From NCBI RefSeq assembly GCF_910592395.1, contig NC_088326.1, forward strand, positions 7,385,001 through 7,449,000: DNA of 64,000 nucleotides, in the 5' to 3' direction. This document shows positions 44,298-54,261 of the stretch, one piece after another; positions within the stretch are counted from its first letter, which is position 1; every line of letters starts with the position of its first letter. The notes under the pieces were generated by a model, which did not search any database, was not told the origin of the DNA, and worked only from the letters and a program-made list of their open reading frames with translations. The stretch comes from Lineus longissimus. Taxonomy: Eukaryota > Nemertea > Pilidiophora > Heteronemertea > Lineidae. A program made the translations under genes and the position numbers.

Positions 44298-44507
44298 ATG
44301 GTGTATTGTGTGGCTCCGAATTGTGTCAAGGATAGCACAAAGAACAATCGAATGACGGATGGGACCCATTTTCATGAATTTCCAAAGCCAGTTGAACGAG
44401 AGAGGAGGAAGCTGTGGATTCGGAAGTGCAAACGTTTGGAGTGTTGGAAGCCTGGGCCTTCGGCCAAACTTTGCAGTGATCACTTTACGATACGGATTAT
44501 CACATGA
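44298..44507 (+). CDS. THAP zinc-finger domain, isolated
   Basis: The 69-residue frame shows the C2CH THAP pattern: CVAPNC near the start, HFHEFPK, the invariant-type Trp in LWIRKCKR, and CSDHF at the end. THAP domains bind DNA and form the N-terminal targeting domain of P-element-like and Kolobok transposases. The frame ends a few residues after CSDHF without the rest of the domain or a DDE nuclease. A one-base shift continues open for 17 more codons. It is probably a decayed N-terminal exon of the parent transposase. Confidence 0.65.
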   Translation: MVYCVAPNCVKDSTKNNRMTDGTHFHEFPKPVERERRKLWIRKCKRLECWKPGPSAKLCSDHFTIRIIT

Positions 44508-44996
44508 AGCCGGATATCTGCATCCAACTGAATATTAAATGCCACTTGTTAAAAACAGCTGTTCCAACCATGTCAATTGCATTTAATGCCCGAAGCTGCT
44601 GAGGTCGGTTGTTATACATAATGTGTAGGCCCTATTGGGGCCTGTGATACCGCATAGTGTCTTCTTGTGTTCCAGCCATAGCAAGGTGACAGCGACACAG
44701 GTCAGTGTCAGTGACAGCCACTGTCAATGACAGATTATTGTCATCTGACATCTAGGCCTATCTAACGTTGCACGGCATTATATCGTCACGTCAAGATGAT
44801 TGTGCATAATACCGTCACTTTTCAATAGTAGTTCAGCGTCATGACATAACTGGCGATACAACACTGACGAGGCGAAACAATATTGTGCAGCATTAGTCTG
44901 TTCAAAAATCATACATGTTATGCATCTGCAACCGTCTATCAATGTCTTCTTTGCTATATCGGCAGGTCTGCCATGCAAATTGATTAACCACAAATT

Positions 44997-45149
44997 CTAA
45001 TCACTTTCGTCCGAATGATCACTCTCATTATGATCTAGTGATATTAATGGCTCGAACATGTACGGCTCAACGTTTAAATATCCTTCTGTATCGACCAAAA
45101 CATCCTCAAATTCACTGCTCTCACTCTCTGAACTGTATGCGGAAGCCAT
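44997..45149 (-). CDS. Short acidic frame, possible ballast-type protein N-terminus
   Basis: Fifty residues, rich in Ser/Glu/Asp, start MASAYSSESESSEFEDV and contain VEPYMFEP. The PY.FEP motif after an acidic stretch recalls the N-terminus of invertebrate proteins with a P2X7-type zinc ballast domain. No CxC zinc motifs of that domain follow convincingly. It runs opposite to the THAP frame within the same insertion. It may be chance. Confidence 0.25.
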   Translation of the reverse strand: MASAYSSESESSEFEDVLVDTEGYLNVEPYMFEPLISLDHNESDHSDESD

Positions 45150-45375
45150 CTTGCTTTGTTCTGACTGACCTGATCTACGTCATCAAAAAATCCCTAGCGG
45201 CCACATGTGGAACTAATCTAAAGTTGTGTGTGGTGGGAAATTCAAATAGTTTAAAATTGAAAATTGAAATAACTAAATAATGACTTTATTATTAGAATTT
45301 TTTTAATGTCTGGGATCTTGTTTTTTTAACCCTCAACATCAAGCATGTTTTCAAACCTTGATATATGGCCTTTAA

Positions 45376-46003
45376 TCCACATATTTAAAAATCTCTCATC
45401 ATGGCATAAACGTGGTTTGCTTGGTTCAACAGTGAGCGGCATAACTATGTGTGGAAGCTCCAACCTTACCGAGCACAGTGATTGCTCCATTTCTAATTTT
45501 TTTTTTCCTCAAGTTCAGCCGTAATAAAACTCTCAAAATCCTTGCAACTAGGTGAATTCTCAAAATATCGAGAAGGTGGTTGTGCGTGATCATATTGCTG
45601 CTTCTTAAATTTGCCCTTGAAAGGCTTAAAAACCTGAGTAACATCCACCCCATCTTTCAACCAGCTTCTAATTTTATCACAAGGCAAATCAGAATCTGAC
45701 ACAGAATTAAGGAGTTTTTCCCATTCATCACAATGATTATGCAATTCACCGGCGACAAAGTGGTTAGGATCACGAACTAACAAATTATTAATCAACGCAA
45801 GTAACTCATCCTGGGACAACGACCCATCTTGTAAAACTTCCTCAAAAGGCCTTGCACGGGGTTGGAGATGAGGATCCTTTCCTTCCTGATTTTTCAAATT
45901 AGTCCAATACACCTTCTTACTGATATTCGACATCGCCTCTTCCGGGCTAAAATTACATTGTTTTTCCCACTCTGGTACATGTAACACCCGTTGCTGTATA
46001 TTC
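45376..46003 (-). pseudogene. DIRS RT N-terminal part, with frameshifts
   Basis: An exon opens at about 46003 after acceptor TTTTCACTTCCAG and covers the connector ahead of the RT fingers (IRSWLKDGVDVTQVFKPFKG). At the A-run near 45505-45515 the frame changes to one reading IRNGAITVLGKVG, and near 45455 it changes again to HIVMPLTVEPSKPRLCHDE, the start of the RT domain. It then reaches WIK at the TTAA site. Two small indels therefore precede the transposon insertion, so this copy is dead. Confidence 0.75.
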
Positions 46004-46127
46004 TGGAAGTGAAAATGATCACATAAAAACGGAAGGAAAGGACCCCCAACCCCAACCCGTACAAGGAAATTCCTTGCTAGGGAATTAGACTCCCTGGATT
46101 GAGATTAAAGGCAGGAAAACTCATGTA

Positions 46128-46859
46128 TTAATTATCTTTGGCCTTTCTCATCTTTTCACAGTCTCGAACATAGTGTTGATCAGATCCGCAAAAGAAACAA
46201 CCCTGGGCCATAAGCGAACCTCTACCCCTGCCCCTACCTCGATGATATGGTCTATACGGTCTACTAAAATACCCACTATAATTGCCGTATCCATTATATG
46301 GGTAAGGAGATTGACCCGCTTGAAAACCCTGCATCGGCATCATATTAGTATTGGGTGGTCCCTGAGGGTACAGATTCGTCAATGGCGATGGCTGCCTCTT
46401 TTGCTTAATCTTTACATTTTCACCTTCATCATCATCTGAATCAGACACCTTTACTTTCTTTATATTCTTCTTCGACGATTTCGTGCACTTATTAATGGCA
46501 TTGGCCACTACATCAGCTATTCCGCCCCCCAAAACCGTTAAGACAAATTGAGCTTAATCTTTTTTGCCCTGAAGCTTTGTAGCCTGTAGAGATAACTCCT
46601 GAAAAACACTTGCATCTTCCTGCGCATTTAACGTGGCTATTCTCGAAAGTTTATCCAAATACAAAAGGATGAGGGACTCGCTCGGATCCACCTGGCATGC
46701 CAGGGATCTCACCTGGTCCTTAGCCTCCTTCACTTCTTTCGCACCAGTCCCCGTACCCGCTTGAGGCTGACCTCTCCCCTTAGCGACCTCCTTACTTGCT
46801 GTCCGCGCCTTTTTCTTTGGTGGCTGTGGAGTTTCTGCACTACCAGACGCCTGTGGTTC
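46128..46859 (-). pseudogene. DIRS gag exon 3 with CCHC zinc knuckle and one in-frame stop
   Basis: The exon begins at 46859 after acceptor TATATTTCAG, in phase with exon 2. It encodes a Lys-rich segment (PPKKKARTASKEV), a helical stretch, then a Gly/Arg/Tyr-rich segment and a zinc knuckle, CFFCGSDQHYVRDC (CX2CX4HX4C), near the end. A TAA at 46556-46554 interrupts the frame, which is otherwise continuous. Gag packages the element RNA, and the knuckle is its nucleic-acid-binding part. It is placed directly upstream of RT, as expected. Confidence 0.75.
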
Positions 46860-47074
46860 CTGAAATATAATGATACTAGTATAACCACGATATATATCCA
46901 TTAAATTCTACCACCTGGATTATCCCATCTAACGTCTACTTCTTCGTACTGAATATTAAGGCATAAATCTCCTAAGAAACTAGAATCTTACTGAATGTTA
47001 CCAATAGTAATAACCACTCTGCAGCAATAGGTATCCTTTGTTCAAACACCAATCTGATCTAAAAGACAACTTAC

Positions 47075-47387
47075 CACTAACTCTTGACCCCTAGGCTGGC
47101 CTATCTCATTCGCATATATTATCGCCAAGTGGAGGAGAAGGCGAAAGTTAGACCCATTCGGTTCTCTTTCTGCTAAGTCCAAAATCTCTTCAGCAGGCGT
47201 GGCCGTTAACTCGTGAAACGCCTGGCTAATGTGTTCTACCGAAAGATCCGACGTTTTGTCCTCCATTGACACTTGTGCAAATTGATTGGGGAGGTCGGAG
47301 CCAAAATCCCGAAATCTTCTTATTAATGGCAATAAATCTCGATCCTTCAGCGAGTGCCGCCTCTTTAGTAATGTCGGTAAAACCATC
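47075..47387 (-). CDS. DIRS gag exon 2
   Basis: Acceptor TATATCTTTTAG and donor GTG-GTAAGT bound 313 nt that are open in the joined frame (104 codons plus one base). It is a helical gag-like segment with no known motif (LLPLIRRFRDFGSDLP.., ATPAEEILDLAEREP). The phases agree with exons 1 and 3. Confidence 0.65.
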
Positions 47388-47447
47388 CTAAAAGATATAA
47401 ATGACACTTTAAGTATACCGTGTACGTTCCATATTGTAATTGTGTAC

Positions 47448-47509
47448 CTTAGTCTACTCTTAAAATTTGGTAAAGATCGGGTGAGCCTTTTTTGCCGAGT
47501 TCTACTCAT
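47448..47509 (-). CDS. DIRS gag exon 1
   Basis: ATG at 47509 opens 20 codons plus two bases (MSRTRQKRLTRSLPNFK..), ending at donor CTAAG-GTACAC. The 60-nt intron joins it in frame to exon 2. The basic start fits a gag N-terminus. Confidence 0.6.
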
Positions 47510-48210
47510 TCCATCTTGTACTAAAAATTTTCATAATAGGGTTGCCTATGTTGATTAACGAGGGTCACCGAGACCTCAATGCTCAAGCGTCTATTACTAC
47601 TTGTCCCCAAAATACATGCACCTTGAATAAATATTCCTTCACGCATCACCAAGCTAAGCGTATACTGCACTAGGCCTACCACAATTATTCCAAAGACTCG
47701 AATCCTTTTGCATACCCGCCGGCTCCAACTTTAACATAATAATGACACAACAATGTCGGAATGTGAATTTTATTCAAACCGGACAGAAACTCCATTGGCC
47801 TATACACTCGCATAGTAACTAACAGAATGTACCAATTCATAAGTAGGCCCTATATTCACCCCAATACCAGCGTCTATGACCTTATCCACAGCCCACAACA
47901 TAACATACACCGAACATGATCTATTATGCCATGTATTGCACTCACTCCCCTGCCTGCATCATGTACATGCACGTACAATAACAACAACACGTGTACCACC
48001 TGTACATAACCCTGTACACAGCGCGGCCATCTTGCCCGCTTTCACCAATATTTCAATCTCACAATTCTCCAAAAACTGCGATATATTCCACTCTCAAACA
48101 GCCCTTTCGCGGCTAATTGTCCTTGCGCGACATTCATCTCTCATCTGGCCCTTACACGGCCTGCCCTTACGCGGCATAAATCGAAATATTTACCTGAACA
48201 CCACCGGATT
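47510..48210. other. DIRS 5' leader
   Basis: About 700 bp between the A1 terminal repeat and the first gag ATG have no reading frame that I can support. The stretch presumably holds the element promoter and leader. No motif can be assigned. Confidence 0.5.
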
Positions 48211-48270
48211 CGTCACGCAGGATAAAATGGACGAGTCATGGTATTCGCCGTGTAGTGTCGCTAGTGATGT
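48211..48270 (-). repeat. Split direct repeat A1 (5' terminus)
   Basis: This 60-bp sequence, from CGTCACGCAGGATAAAATGG to GCTAGTGATGT, is identical to A2 (40731-40790). It is the 5' end of the minus-strand DIRS element. The flanking DNA beyond (ATGACGCATAA..) is not repeated on the other side. Confidence 0.9.
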
Positions 48271-48487
48271 ATGACGCATAAATTATTCATTGAGACCCGT
48301 GAAAAGCGTTCTACAACTCTGGATCGGCGGCGTCAATTTAAGCCGCGATTTCTATGAAATCTGACACTTCTGGGAACTGAGAAGACATGAACTTAAGACC
48401 CATCTCGCCCCCACCTCCCCCCACCCCCTAGATTTTAAATTGCAGATCTGCACAAGTCTCAGGACCCAAGTTTTGACCACCAGTTTT
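48271..48487. other. Unique spacer
   Basis: This is a short stretch between the DIRS end and the minisatellite. It includes C-rich CCCCCACCTCCCCCC near 48408-48428 and has no gene. Confidence 0.5.
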
Positions 48488-49980
48488 GGAACCAGCAGAG
48501 CACTGCATCAGTATGCGGAGGAACCAGCAGAACACTGCATCAGTATGCAGAGGAACCAGCAGAACACTGCATCAGTATGCAGGGGAACCAGCAGAACACT
48601 GCATCAGTATGCAGAGGAACCAGCAGAACACTGCATCAGTATGCAGAGGAACCAGCAGAACACTGCATCAGTATGCAGAGGAACCAGCAGAGCACTGCAG
48701 CAAAAGCAGAGGAACCAGCAGAACACTGCATCAGTATGCAGAGGAACCAGCAGAACACTGCATCAAAAGCAGAGGAACCAGCAGAACACTGCATAAATAT
48801 GCAGAGGAACCAGCAGAGCACTGCATCAAAGCAGAGGAACCAGCAGAACACTGCTCAGCATGCAGAGGAACCAGCAGAACACTGCATCGGTATGCAGAGG
48901 AACCAGCAGAGCACTGCATCAGTATGCGGAGGAACCAGCAGAAAACTGCATCAGTATGCAGGGGAACCAGCAGAACACTGCATCAGTATGCAGAGGAACC
49001 AGCAGAACACTGCATCAGTATGCAGAGGAACCAGCAAAACACTGCATCAGTATGCAGAGGAACCAGCAGAGCACTGCAGCAAAAGCAGAGGAACCATCAG
49101 AACACTGCATCAGTATGCAGAGGAAACAGCAGAACACTGCATCAAAAGCAGAGGAACCAGCAGAACACTGCATCAGTATGCAGAGGAACCAGCAGAGCAC
49201 TGCATCAAAAGCAGGGGAACCAGCAGAACACTGCATCAGTATGCAGAGGAACTAGCAGAACACTGCATCAGTATGCAGAGGAACCAGCAGAACACTGCAT
49301 CAGTATGCAGAGGAACCAGCAGAACACTGCATCACTATGCAGAGGAACCATCAGAACACTGCATAAATATGCAGAGGAACCAGCAGAGCACTGCATCAAA
49401 AGCAGAGGAACCAGCAGAACACTGCTCAGCATGCAGAGGAACCAGCAGAACACTGCATCGGTATGCCGAGGAACCAGCAGAGCACTGCATCAGTATGCAG
49501 AGGAACCAGCAGAACACTGCATCAGTATGCAGAGAAACCAGCAGAACACTGCATCAGTATGCATAGGAACCAGCAGAACACTGCATCAGTATGCAGAGGA
49601 ACCAGCAGAGCACTGCATCAAAAGCAGAAGAACCAACAGAACACTGCATCAGTATGCAGAGGATCCAGCAGAACACTGCATCAAAAGCAGAGGAACCAGC
49701 AGAACATTGCATCCGTATGCAGAGGAACCAGCAGAGCACTGCATCAGTACGCAGAGGAACCAGCAGAACACTGCATCAGTATGCAGAGGAACCAACAGAG
49801 CACTGCATCAAAAGCAGGGGAACCAGCAGAACACTGCATCAGTATGCAGAGGAACCAGCAGAACACTGCATCAGTATGAAGAGGAACCAGCAGAGCACTG
49901 CATCATTATGCAGAGGAACCAGCAGAACACTGCATCAGTATGCAGAGGAACCAGCAGAACACTGCATTATTATGCACAGA
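48488..49980. repeat. Minisatellite, 31-32-bp units, about 47 copies
   Basis: The unit GAACCAGCAGAACACTGC followed by ATCAGTATGCAGAG is 32 bp. A 31-bp variant has ATCAAAAGCAG, and rarer variants have CTCAGCATGCAG or ATCGGTATGCAG. A run of variants (ATAAATATGC, ATCAAAGCAG or ATCAAAAGCAG, CTCAGCATGC, ATCGGTATGC) recurs about 570 bp apart at about 48790 and 49362, showing block duplication. All three forward frames and much of the reverse lack stops. The long frames are therefore an artefact of the repeat, not a protein. Confidence 0.9.
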
Positions 49981-51001
49981 AAAAAAGGGAGAAATATTGA
50001 CCTGAACTAATTACAGTGATTGTTGGAAGTGACGGGGACGTAATTGTCGTTCAGCCTCATGCTTGATTCAGTGTCATGTACAAGTTCAAACAAATCGGTC
50101 AACGTACATATGTATTCAGGATTGAAAAGAAGAACTTAAGCTGAGGGATGCCAAAAAACCATGAAATTTTGTAATCATTTCATAAGTTATTTAAAAAGGA
50201 ACCTGTGTTGTGCAGTATTAATGTAATGGTTGAAATCACAAATGTTTTACTCCACATCAATTTCGCTAGCCGCGGATTTTGTTAGGTTTTTAGATGTTTG
50301 CAAATTATTTGACCATCATCCATGATTCCGTTCAATTGCCTTCATTCTCTATACCCTATTACCCTGGCATGATGAAAGAGGGCTCACATTTTATACACAA
50401 GGAGCCTCATGAAAATATTTGCCAACCACAAAAGCTTAATAGGCCGTCCTTGGGGAAAAAAATAGACGTCACATTCAGAACGCTGAGGGATAAAGGACTC
50501 TAAGGTAACTATCATCCCCTATCAGCAAGCAATTGAGGTCACTAGAGTCACAAAGACATTTCTGTGTCTGCAATATGCAAGTTTTATCAGCCACCAACGA
50601 TAAACATCCACAGGTATTGTCCCACTTCCATCCATTTTCCCGCATAATATCAATCCAACTTCTAGTAATGTTAACCATCCATGCACTCGGGTGAAAAGTG
50701 TACAGACATGACAGTTGCAGCTTGACACGAAAAAATAATGCAAATTGATAATAAATTTCATGCATGCACAGATTACAATCCTAAAATTAATTAAGTTGAA
50801 TAAATCGCTCGGCGGTTCCAGTTCGCTTTAATTCGCAAAATAGTTGACCTAATGTTTTAGAATGTAAATGCGTTACATATGTATATCGTTGCTATATCAT
50901 TATCTGTTCAACTGTAATAAAAAATGGTCCAGTGTAGGTAAAGGAACATCAAACTCTACATCAATGATTGGTTTCTAGATTAAAAGCTGAAGCTCAAAAA
51001 A
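49981..51001. other. No recognised gene; 3' flank of the tyrosine-recombinase-like gene
   Basis: Only short frames are present. The right end is immediately downstream of the last exon of the minus-strand gene, so its 3' untranslated region should lie here. Confidence 0.4.
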
Positions 51002-51633
51002 CTACATTTTATCTTTAGCTTTTTCCAAAAGAGCACTTCGAATCGAATCTTTTTGTTTGATCAGATTTTGCACCTTGCTTTTGATTTGTGTCCATGTCCA
51101 CTTTTTCAACGTTGGATACTTATCCATGACACGTTCAGCATCTGCTTTACGAGGAACCCTGCAATTCATGATGTTTCGTTGGAAACCAATCTGTAGGAAA
51201 TGTATTTCTTCCTTGGACCATTTAATCCAAGATTTCTTTGATTTTGACACTTTAGTAATTGACTTTTCAGACAGCAAACTATCATGATCTGAGTCAGTGA
51301 TTGACTCATCATCTGATTCAGTTACGTAATGCTCATCTAGAAAAGAATCGTCTTGTGTTGTTTCTTCTGACATGTCATAATTTGTCACTTTCTTGATCTT
51401 TCGTTTAGGACGACTTTTTGAAGCTTTTGGTTCTTGTACTTTACACTTCTTTGAATCTTTCTCCCTTTTGTCACACTTGGGTGGTTTTCTCTTCTTCCCT
51501 TTTTTTTCTTTGCTGGAAGGCTCATGAGATACTGCTGCTACATCCATTCGTTCCTCGCCGCTGTTGTCTAAACTGCCAACTCCAAACTCATCATCACTAC
51601 CGTCATCGTTGTTGTCCTCTGGTAGCTCTACAT
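51002..51633 (-). CDS. Exon 10: Lys-rich, acidic and SANT-like C-terminal tail
   Basis: Acceptor TATTTGTAG. The exon is two bases plus 209 codons and a stop. An acidic stretch (VELPEDNNDDGSDDEF) is followed by a long Lys-rich region with several potential nuclear signals, then a helical KSWIKWSKEEIHFLQIGF..WTWTQIKSKVQNLI segment. This resembles the Myb/SANT-like tail of the family. The reading frame is intact. Confidence 0.75.
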
Positions 51634-51897
51634 CTACAAATATATTGAAGCACTTTTATCAACAAGGAGCCATATAAAACAATACCACAATATACGTTAT
51701 TTTCATGTTGCGCTAATCTCGTTTGTTACATCTCACAATCCTGCCCAAACAACTTATGTGTCTCACGTTGGAGGCTGGTCTGACGACATTCCAACACTTG
51801 TCTTATGAAACTCGGTTAGAAAATAGAATAGGCTTCATATATGATAAAATGGTGATGAAATTCCATTGAGAAGGCAACATGAAAAGTAAGGACCTAC

Positions 51898-52070
51898 CAT
51901 CAAGTTCTATTTCATCTAATGATTTTCCTTTGAAGTTCCGTGCTGTTCCACTTTCGATTGGCCATTTCAATTGTTGATTCATGGAGGCGATACGAGTCCT
52001 TATGAATTTCAACGGTGTGTCCAAGGTGGTTACCCAGCCACTCGAGCTCTCCAGATTTTAAGCCAAGAAT
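51898..52070 (-). pseudogene. Exon 9: recombinase box with His and Tyr, internal deletion
   Basis: Acceptor TTTCCTTCAG, donor GATG-GTAGGTCC. The first frame reads ILGLKSGELEWLGNHLGH..HKDSYRLHESTIEMA, with the LGH histidine and the candidate catalytic Tyr. The end of the exon makes sense only in another frame (IESGTARNFKGKSLDEIELD). About eight residues expected between them are missing. A deletion that is not a multiple of three is the simplest explanation. The exon length (173) is one base off the phase demanded by its neighbours. Confidence 0.7.
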
Positions 52071-52610
52071 CTGAAGGAAAAAAATGTGTGTTACGTTCAG
52101 TGACTCCAACCTAATTCACCAAACCACACCATTCACTAATGGTTTTATTGCAAAAATGAAATATTCGTGTTTGAGAGATGATGGCACCCATCACGGTTGA
52201 TTGTCGGCCGTGCCCTGATACTGTAAGGTATATCTATACATATTCCATTAAAATGATTTCGTAAAAGAAACGCGATGGTTTCCCACATGAATTTGCCACA
52301 TGAAGTGCGCGCAAACTGCAGTGTTTTCTGCACTGTAAAGGAAACCACTCCTGATTACAGGGTTTCTATTCAGTGAACGCTTACTACGACATGTCAAAAA
52401 CAGCACAACACGTCTGACAGATGACAAATTTAGCGCTAGGACCCGTATGCTGGTTATGGGGCCTCCTGGTGTGAGACATGATCTCTAATTCTCTGCGCTA
52501 TGAATCAACTTAGTCGTGGGGTCCTACGCACTAGGGGAGGTTCTTAAAGTAAGGGTCATTTTCATTATGGTTCCACATAGCGATTTCATTTATAAAAAAT
52601 ATTCCATTAC

Positions 52611-52700
52611 CTCGGTTACTGTAGCGGTGTACTTTCTCAACCTCGTCGAAATAAGATCAGGCCTTGAACACATATTCTCTATAGCAGACTGCTGCATTAC
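52611..52700 (-). CDS. Exon 8: recombinase box with TRLRKY
   Basis: Acceptor TGTTTATTAG, donor CCGAG-GTAATG. It is exactly 30 codons in phase 0 at both ends. The peptide VMQQSAIENMCSRPDLISTR followed by LRKYTATVTE matches the conserved RP.LI.ST.LRK..AT.. block that holds the second catalytic arginine. The acceptor and first bases of this exon are tandemly copied to the right (52683-52898). Confidence 0.75.
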
Positions 52701-52898
52701 CTAATAAACATAAAAGGGGAAGAAGAAATAAATAATAGCAGACTGCTGCATTACCTAATAAACATAAAAGGGGAAGAAGAAATAAATAATAGCAGACTGC
52801 TGCATTACCTAATAAGCATAAAAGGGGAAGAAAATATAAATAATAGCAGACTGCTGCATTACCTAATAAACATAAAAGGGGAAGAGAAATAAGACAAT
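52683..52898. repeat. Four 54-bp tandem copies of an intron-exon boundary
   Basis: The units begin near 52683, 52737, 52791 and 52845. Each contains AGCAGACTGCTGCATTACC and TAATAAACATAAAAGGGG. The leftmost copy supplies the acceptor and the first 18 bases of exon 8. The other three are extra decoy acceptors in the intron. Confidence 0.9.
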
Positions 52899-53534
52899 CT
52901 GATTAGGGACTGAGCCAACTAGGACACTCTTGATAACTAGCAGGTGTCAGAAACATGACAGTTGATTTATATGTTTATGTTACTGGGACTAACCGACTGC
53001 ATAAAACCATAGCTAGGAATGTTGCCACTTAAAAAACTAACTTTACAACTTTGACCCTAAGGTCAGCTGTCAAGTTGTGATATTGTGGCATCCATCATCT
53101 CTACGGTGGATGCGAAACCAAGCAGTCTGTATTCCCGAGATGCAGAGACTGAGCGGCTAATCCAAAGTGTCCCCATAGAAATGGCTCGGCGGTACATTCG
53201 GAGAAAGGCGAAGAAACGTAATGAGTAGGTCAAGTAGGTTTTGAGCCTTTTTTGTAGGTGCCCCTATATAGCATAAGAAACTCTATAGCAGGTATATTAA
53301 CGACACCATCGCACTGGCACAGCGTAAGAAACCCTTTAAAGGTCCCCAGCGCAAAAATGTTAATTCACATGATCTCAGCATCATAAGCATTGCATTGTTG
53401 GCATCATCTCCGCCTAGTTTGGAAACATTCGGGATGGTATGGGAAAGCTAAGAATAACAGCATAACTCTATACGCATGCCACTCTAGACCCAAACGTTTT
53501 CCATTTTTAGGTATCCGTATTACAGTTCACTGTG

Positions 53535-53660
53535 TAATTGTTCCACCACTTTTGTTAGCGCTTTAGGGGGAACCCAAATAATAGTTTCCCCACTAAGAGG
53601 ACCTCTCTCCCGGTTGTGGGGATTAAGGCAGGTCTTTATAACGAGTAGTTCAATTGTGTA
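53535..53660. repeat. Intronic repeat, member 1 of 2
   Basis: The phrases CTTTTGTTAGC, GGGGGAACCCAAATAA and GAGGACCTC..TCCCGG recur at 57135-57260 in another intron of the same gene, in the same orientation. It is a diverged short interspersed repeat. Confidence 0.6.
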
Positions 53661-53918
53661 GCTCCTCGTGGATAGATGTGATGTATTTGATTGCTGGAGT
53701 CAGGTTGACCGGGAATTCCAGTTTGTGTTTTTGTTCGGTGTGCTATCAGCTGATCGGATGTCGGAATTCGTATACTACAACACATGTATTTTCGCTTCGT
53801 TCTGATGGTTGGTTGAGAGCGAATTAGGCGCGATAATTGTTTTCGCCTGCGTTTTTCTTTCAGTCTGAATTTTCGCCTGATCGTTACAGAATCACCGAAG
53901 CAGGGAGCGATTTGGAGG

Positions 53919-53953
53919 CGAATATCGCCACACTCATTGTGTGGCGATATTCG
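53919..53953. repeat. Perfect hairpin, 15-bp stem and 5-nt loop
   Basis: CGAATATCGCCACAC - tcatt - GTGTGGCGATATTCG. The arms match perfectly. It lies in a TTCGCC/GGCGAA-rich stretch and may be a transposon end or footprint. Confidence 0.9.
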
Positions 53954-54095
53954 ACCAGGCGAATTTTCGCCCCAATTCATGGAGTGGCTTGATAATGTGG
54001 GGAAATGATGAAATGATTTGATTATTAGCCACCCGATAATACTTTCCTGCGATTTTTTTCAGACGGGTCTTCCCAAGATTTTACATAACACCTAC

Positions 54096-54261
54096 CTTCC
54101 AAGGAGCTAGGCATGACGTCGTGCCAGCAAAGAAGTATTCACCAGTTACATTGCACTCTGAGCGCTTTTCCACCAGCAGTTCCATTTGTTTTACCCACTC
54201 TGGTTTCAGCAGCAAGGGAACCTTCCTGTTCCTCTTCCCGGGTAACTGAACCATGTCTAGA
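54096..54261 (-). CDS. Exon 7: recombinase beta-sheet segment
   Basis: Acceptor TTTCATTACAG, donor TGGAAG-GTAGGT. It is one base plus 55 codons and completes the Ser codon split from exon 6. The peptide LDMVQLPGKRNRKVPLLLK corresponds to the family block (..GKR.RKVPILL..) before the ..YFFA.. block, which is also present here as GEYFFAGTTS. The frame is open. Confidence 0.75.

Larger units (their letters stand above)
44010..45375. mobile_element. Kolobok-like TTAA element inserted in the RT gene
   Basis: TTAA duplications lie at 44010-44013 and 45372-45375. The 1358-bp insert (44014-45371) has perfect 19-bp inverted ends, AGGCCATATATCAAGGTTT. It carries a THAP-domain frame. TTAA duplication plus THAP is the known combination of the Kolobok superfamily; piggyBac also uses TTAA but lacks THAP. 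No full transposase is present, so this is a non-autonomous derivative. Removing the insert and one TTAA rejoins the RT in frame (..W-I-K-D-S-P-F..). Confidence 0.85.
40515..48270 (-). mobile_element. DIRS-order retrotransposon with split direct repeats (PAT/Ngaro-like)
   Basis: The element reads on the minus strand as A1, gag, RT/RNase H, tyrosine recombinase, B1, A2, B2. A1 (48211-48270) and A2 (40731-40790) are identical over 60 bp. B1 (40789-40866) and B2 (40515-40592) match over 78 bp. The inner B1-A2 junction is what joining the two outer ends into a circle would produce, as expected for this order, which integrates with a tyrosine recombinase and leaves no target duplication. The element is complete in structure but not in coding capacity: gag has an in-frame stop, and RT has frameshifts and a 1358-bp insertion. 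Confidence 0.9.
52899..54095 (-). other. Intron 7 sequence
   Basis: There is no coding exon. It contains the 35-bp hairpin at 53919-53953 and one member of an intronic repeat pair (about 53535-53660). The 114-residue frame across the hairpin is not supported. Confidence 0.5.

Noticed and set aside
44014-45371. piggyBac identity for the TTAA insertion
   Set aside because: TTAA alone is shared with piggyBac, but the THAP finger favours Kolobok and no piggyBac transposase motif is visible. It is kept as an alternative only.
48486-50000. 504-residue repetitive protein
   Set aside because: The minisatellite is open in all forward frames because its unit lacks stops. There is no start context, domain or splice evidence for any one frame.
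53636-53980. 114-residue minus-strand frame as an exon of the recombinase-like gene
   Set aside because: It runs through the palindrome and a dispersed repeat, has no family similarity, and the neighbouring exons already join in phase without it.
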